A stretch of DNA of 9,091 bases from DASZTV01 sp035548055 (GTDB lineage Bacteria; Actinomycetota; Actinomycetes; JAFAQI01): the NCBI GenBank assembly GCA_035548055.1, contig DASZTL010000021.1:1-9091 (forward strand). The letters are read 5' to 3'. This document shows, piece by piece, positions 7,707 to 9,091 of the stretch. The notes under the pieces are model-generated. The model was not told the DNA's origin. It did no database searches and worked only from the letters and a program-made list of their open reading frames with translations. The position numbers and the translations under genes are program-made. Positions within the stretch are counted from its first letter, which is position 1. Each line of letters opens with the position of its first letter.

Positions 7707-8618
7707 CTAGGCCGGGACAGGGTCGGCGGCCGGCGTCGGGTCGCCGGTGCCGGGCTTGGGGAAGGAGACGACACCGGTGCGGGCGAGCACTCGGACCACT
7801 CCGTACGCCACTGCCATGACGAGCGCACCGCCGACGACGTCGAGGAGGTAGTGGTTGGCGGTGACCATCACGACGAGAGAGAGGATCAGCGGGTACGCGA
7901 CGCCGAAGACCTTGGTGACCCGGTGCCGGCCGTAGCGGACCAGCATCCAGCCACACCAAATGGCCCAGCCCACGTGCAACGACGGCATGGCGGCGAACTG
8001 GTTGGTGTCCGCACCAAGGCCACGAGGCGCACTCGCGGCGTTGCTCCACCAGCCGTAGTGGGAGAACTGCGCCATCGTGTCGAGGTAGCCGTGCACCAGC
8101 CGCGGAGGTGCGACCGGGAACAACGAGTAGCCCACCAGCGCAAGGATCGTCGCCACCATCAGCACGGTGCGGGCATGACCGTACGACGAGCTGTGCCTGC
8201 GCCACATCCAGACCAGTACGACAGGGGTGACGATGTAGTGAAGCGTCGCGTAGATGTAGTCCGCAGGTAGACCTAGCGCGAGGTGCGCGGTGAACAGCTT
8301 GTTCAACGCGTGCTCCGGCGCCATTCCGATCGCCTTCTCGAGCCGGAGCAGCTCGGCGCCGTGTCCCATCGCGACGCTGGTCTTGCCCTCGACGAGATAG
8401 CGGGTCAGGTCGTACATCGAATAGACCGCGCCGATGAGCAGGATCTCGCGGAAGCCGCGGATTGCGGCCCAGGTCTTCCGGCGCTCCTTGAGCGCGGCGT
8501 ACCAGGAACGCCGCTGCCTACCGACCGCAGATTCGTCGATCCGGACGATCACGTCCTCGGGATCACGCTGGATGGCGGTGCCTGCGACGGAGACGAGATC
8601 GAGGCGTTCAGTCGTCAT
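7707..8618 (-). CDS. PAP2-superfamily membrane phosphatase/phosphotransferase (AUR1-like)
   Basis: This 303-aa integral membrane protein has the PAP2 acid-phosphatase fold used on lipid phosphates or in inositol-phosphate transfer to lipids. Motifs visible are FPVAPPRL (167-174, in the place of the first phosphatase motif, as in AUR1-like members), MPSLHVGW (211-218, H215) and NHYLLD (255-260, nucleophile-type H256 and D260). Hydrophobic stretches near 57-70, 114-140, 150-170, 212-228, 236-254 and 257-278 support about six membrane spans. The N-terminal 55 residues are charged and cytosolic-looking. The ATG at 8618 is chosen over the adjacent GTG at 8621 because GGGAGG ends 6 nt before it. 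The gene is followed 11 bp later by ptsI and preceded by a 170-bp gap with no convincing promoter. Possible roles are undecaprenyl- or phosphatidate-phosphate hydrolysis or phosphoinositol lipid synthesis; sequence does not decide between them. Confidence 0.88.
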   Translation of the reverse strand: MTTERLDLVSVAGTAIQRDPEDVIVRIDESAVGRQRRSWYAALKERRKTWAAIRGFREILLIGAVYSMYDLTRYLVEGKTSVAMGHGAELLRLEKAIGMAPEHALNKLFTAHLALGLPADYIYATLHYIVTPVVLVWMWRRHSSSYGHARTVLMVATILALVGYSLFPVAPPRLVHGYLDTMAQFSHYGWWSNAASAPRGLGADTNQFAAMPSLHVGWAIWCGWMLVRYGRHRVTKVFGVAYPLILSLVVMVTANHYLLDVVGGALVMAVAYGVVRVLARTGVVSFPKPGTGDPTPAADPVPA

Positions 8619-8624
8619 CACGCA

Positions 8625-8630
8625 CCTCCC
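8625..8630 (-). promoter_or_regulatory. Strong ribosome binding site of the PAP2 gene
   Basis: The minus strand reads GGGAGG, with 6 nt to the ATG at 8618 and only 3 nt to the GTG at 8621. This spacing selects the ATG. It is the best Shine-Dalgarno match in the window. Confidence 0.75.
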
Positions 8631-8788
8631 GTCCCGTCAGGCTGCCGGTACGTCCACGCGACACCAGCCGGCCTGGGCGAAGAGGTTCACCTCGGCGACT
8701 CGGTGGGGTCGATTCCGGCGCTCGCTTACCCCCTACTTTGTCATGAGCAACGGACAGAGCGGTAGTTATTCCGCCCAACTATCTCCGT

Positions 8789-9091
8789 TCACGCGGGCCG
8801 GACGAGCCCATTCCCCACGACCATCGGGAGATCGAGCGTGGTCACGAGTCCCGGCGCGGCCTCAACCACGTGGGGCAGTGCGTTGATCAGCCGCATTGCG
8901 GTCGCCTTCAGCCCCGCCGTGTTGTGATCACCATCCGTACCGAGCAGCTGCATGTCGACCGTGTAGTTGGGCTCACCGGTGATGATCACCCGGTAGCAGC
9001 CGTGTCCGGCGGGCTGCGGCCACTCGGGTGCCAGGTCGTCGCGCAGCCGCGTGACGTGCTCGAGCACGATGACGGACTTGCCGCCGACCAT
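8789..9091 (-). CDS. Dihydrodipicolinate-reductase-like NAD(P)-dependent oxidoreductase, C-terminal fragment
   Basis: This frame encodes 100 residues and enters from the right edge. The ATG at 9089-9091 coincides with the edge and is probably an internal methionine. Recognisable stretches are VIVLEHVTRLRDDLAPEWPQ, GHGCYRVIITGEP and LLGTDGDHNTAGLKATAMR, ending LDLPMVVGNGLVRPA. They resemble the C-terminal domain of actinobacterial proteins annotated as dihydrodipicolinate reductase-like or NAD(P)H-dependent amine dehydrogenase. The Rossmann fold that would carry the cofactor site is outside the window. The frame reads cleanly to a TGA, so this is cut by the window rather than broken. The family call rests on recall of similar sequences and substrate is unknown. 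It is 170 bp upstream of the PAP2 gene on the same strand. Confidence 0.6.
   Translation of the reverse strand: MVGGKSVIVLEHVTRLRDDLAPEWPQPAGHGCYRVIITGEPNYTVDMQLLGTDGDHNTAGLKATAMRLINALPHVVEAAPGLVTTLDLPMVVGNGLVRPA

Noticed and set aside
6148..7710. Long plus-strand open frame (520 codons) opposite ptsI
   Set aside because: It is an antisense shadow of ptsI caused by high G/C at third positions. The translation is rich in Arg, Gly, His and Pro with no family motif, while the opposite strand has all enzyme I motifs.
8754..8780. Small inverted repeat (GCGG...CCGC) downstream of the right-edge gene
   Set aside because: Arms of only 4 bp with an 8-nt loop and no T-tract are expected by chance in this base composition.

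Overview
The window is a high-GC, gene-dense chromosomal stretch that reads as housekeeping DNA of a Gram-positive actinobacterium (Actinomycetes). The grounds are the strong G/C bias at third codon positions, frequent GTG and TTG starts, an actinobacterial-type tRNA-Ser(GCU), a secreted GH25 muramidase with an Ala/Thr/Pro linker, and a Lys/Ala-rich tail on one protein. The genus cannot be fixed from this sequence.

Layout, left to right. (1) The 5' part of a tRNA-Ser(GCU) on the minus strand, running off the left edge, with a candidate promoter just upstream. (2) A complete AMP-forming fatty-acyl-CoA synthetase (minus). (3) A secreted GH25 lysozyme with a low-complexity linker, one Fn3 domain and two related C-terminal modules (minus). 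(4) A 154-bp divergent intergenic region with a perfect 13-bp palindrome and a candidate promoter that would give a leaderless or near-leaderless mRNA. (5) A MarR-type regulator followed 5 bp later by a 14-TM MFS exporter (plus), a classic regulator/efflux pair; the exporter ends in a histone-H1-like AAKKTAA tail. (6) A convergent junction with 9 bp between stops, then ptsI (PTS enzyme I) transcribed leftwards. (7) A PAP2/AUR1-like membrane phosphatase immediately upstream of ptsI on the same strand, probably in the same operon. (8) The C-terminal end of a dihydrodipicolinate-reductase-like oxidoreductase, entering from the right edge (minus).

Functional links supported by layout are the marR-MFS module and the PAP2-ptsI pair. 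The acyl-CoA synthetase and GH25 gene share a strand but are 91 bp apart and have no obvious joint function. I found no CRISPR array, insertion sequence, phage module, toxin-antitoxin pair or defence cassette, and no clearly new multi-gene system. The most unusual points are the lysine-rich exporter tail, the pairing of ptsI with a PAP2 gene without other PTS components nearby, and the tandem-repeat-encoded linker in the lysozyme.
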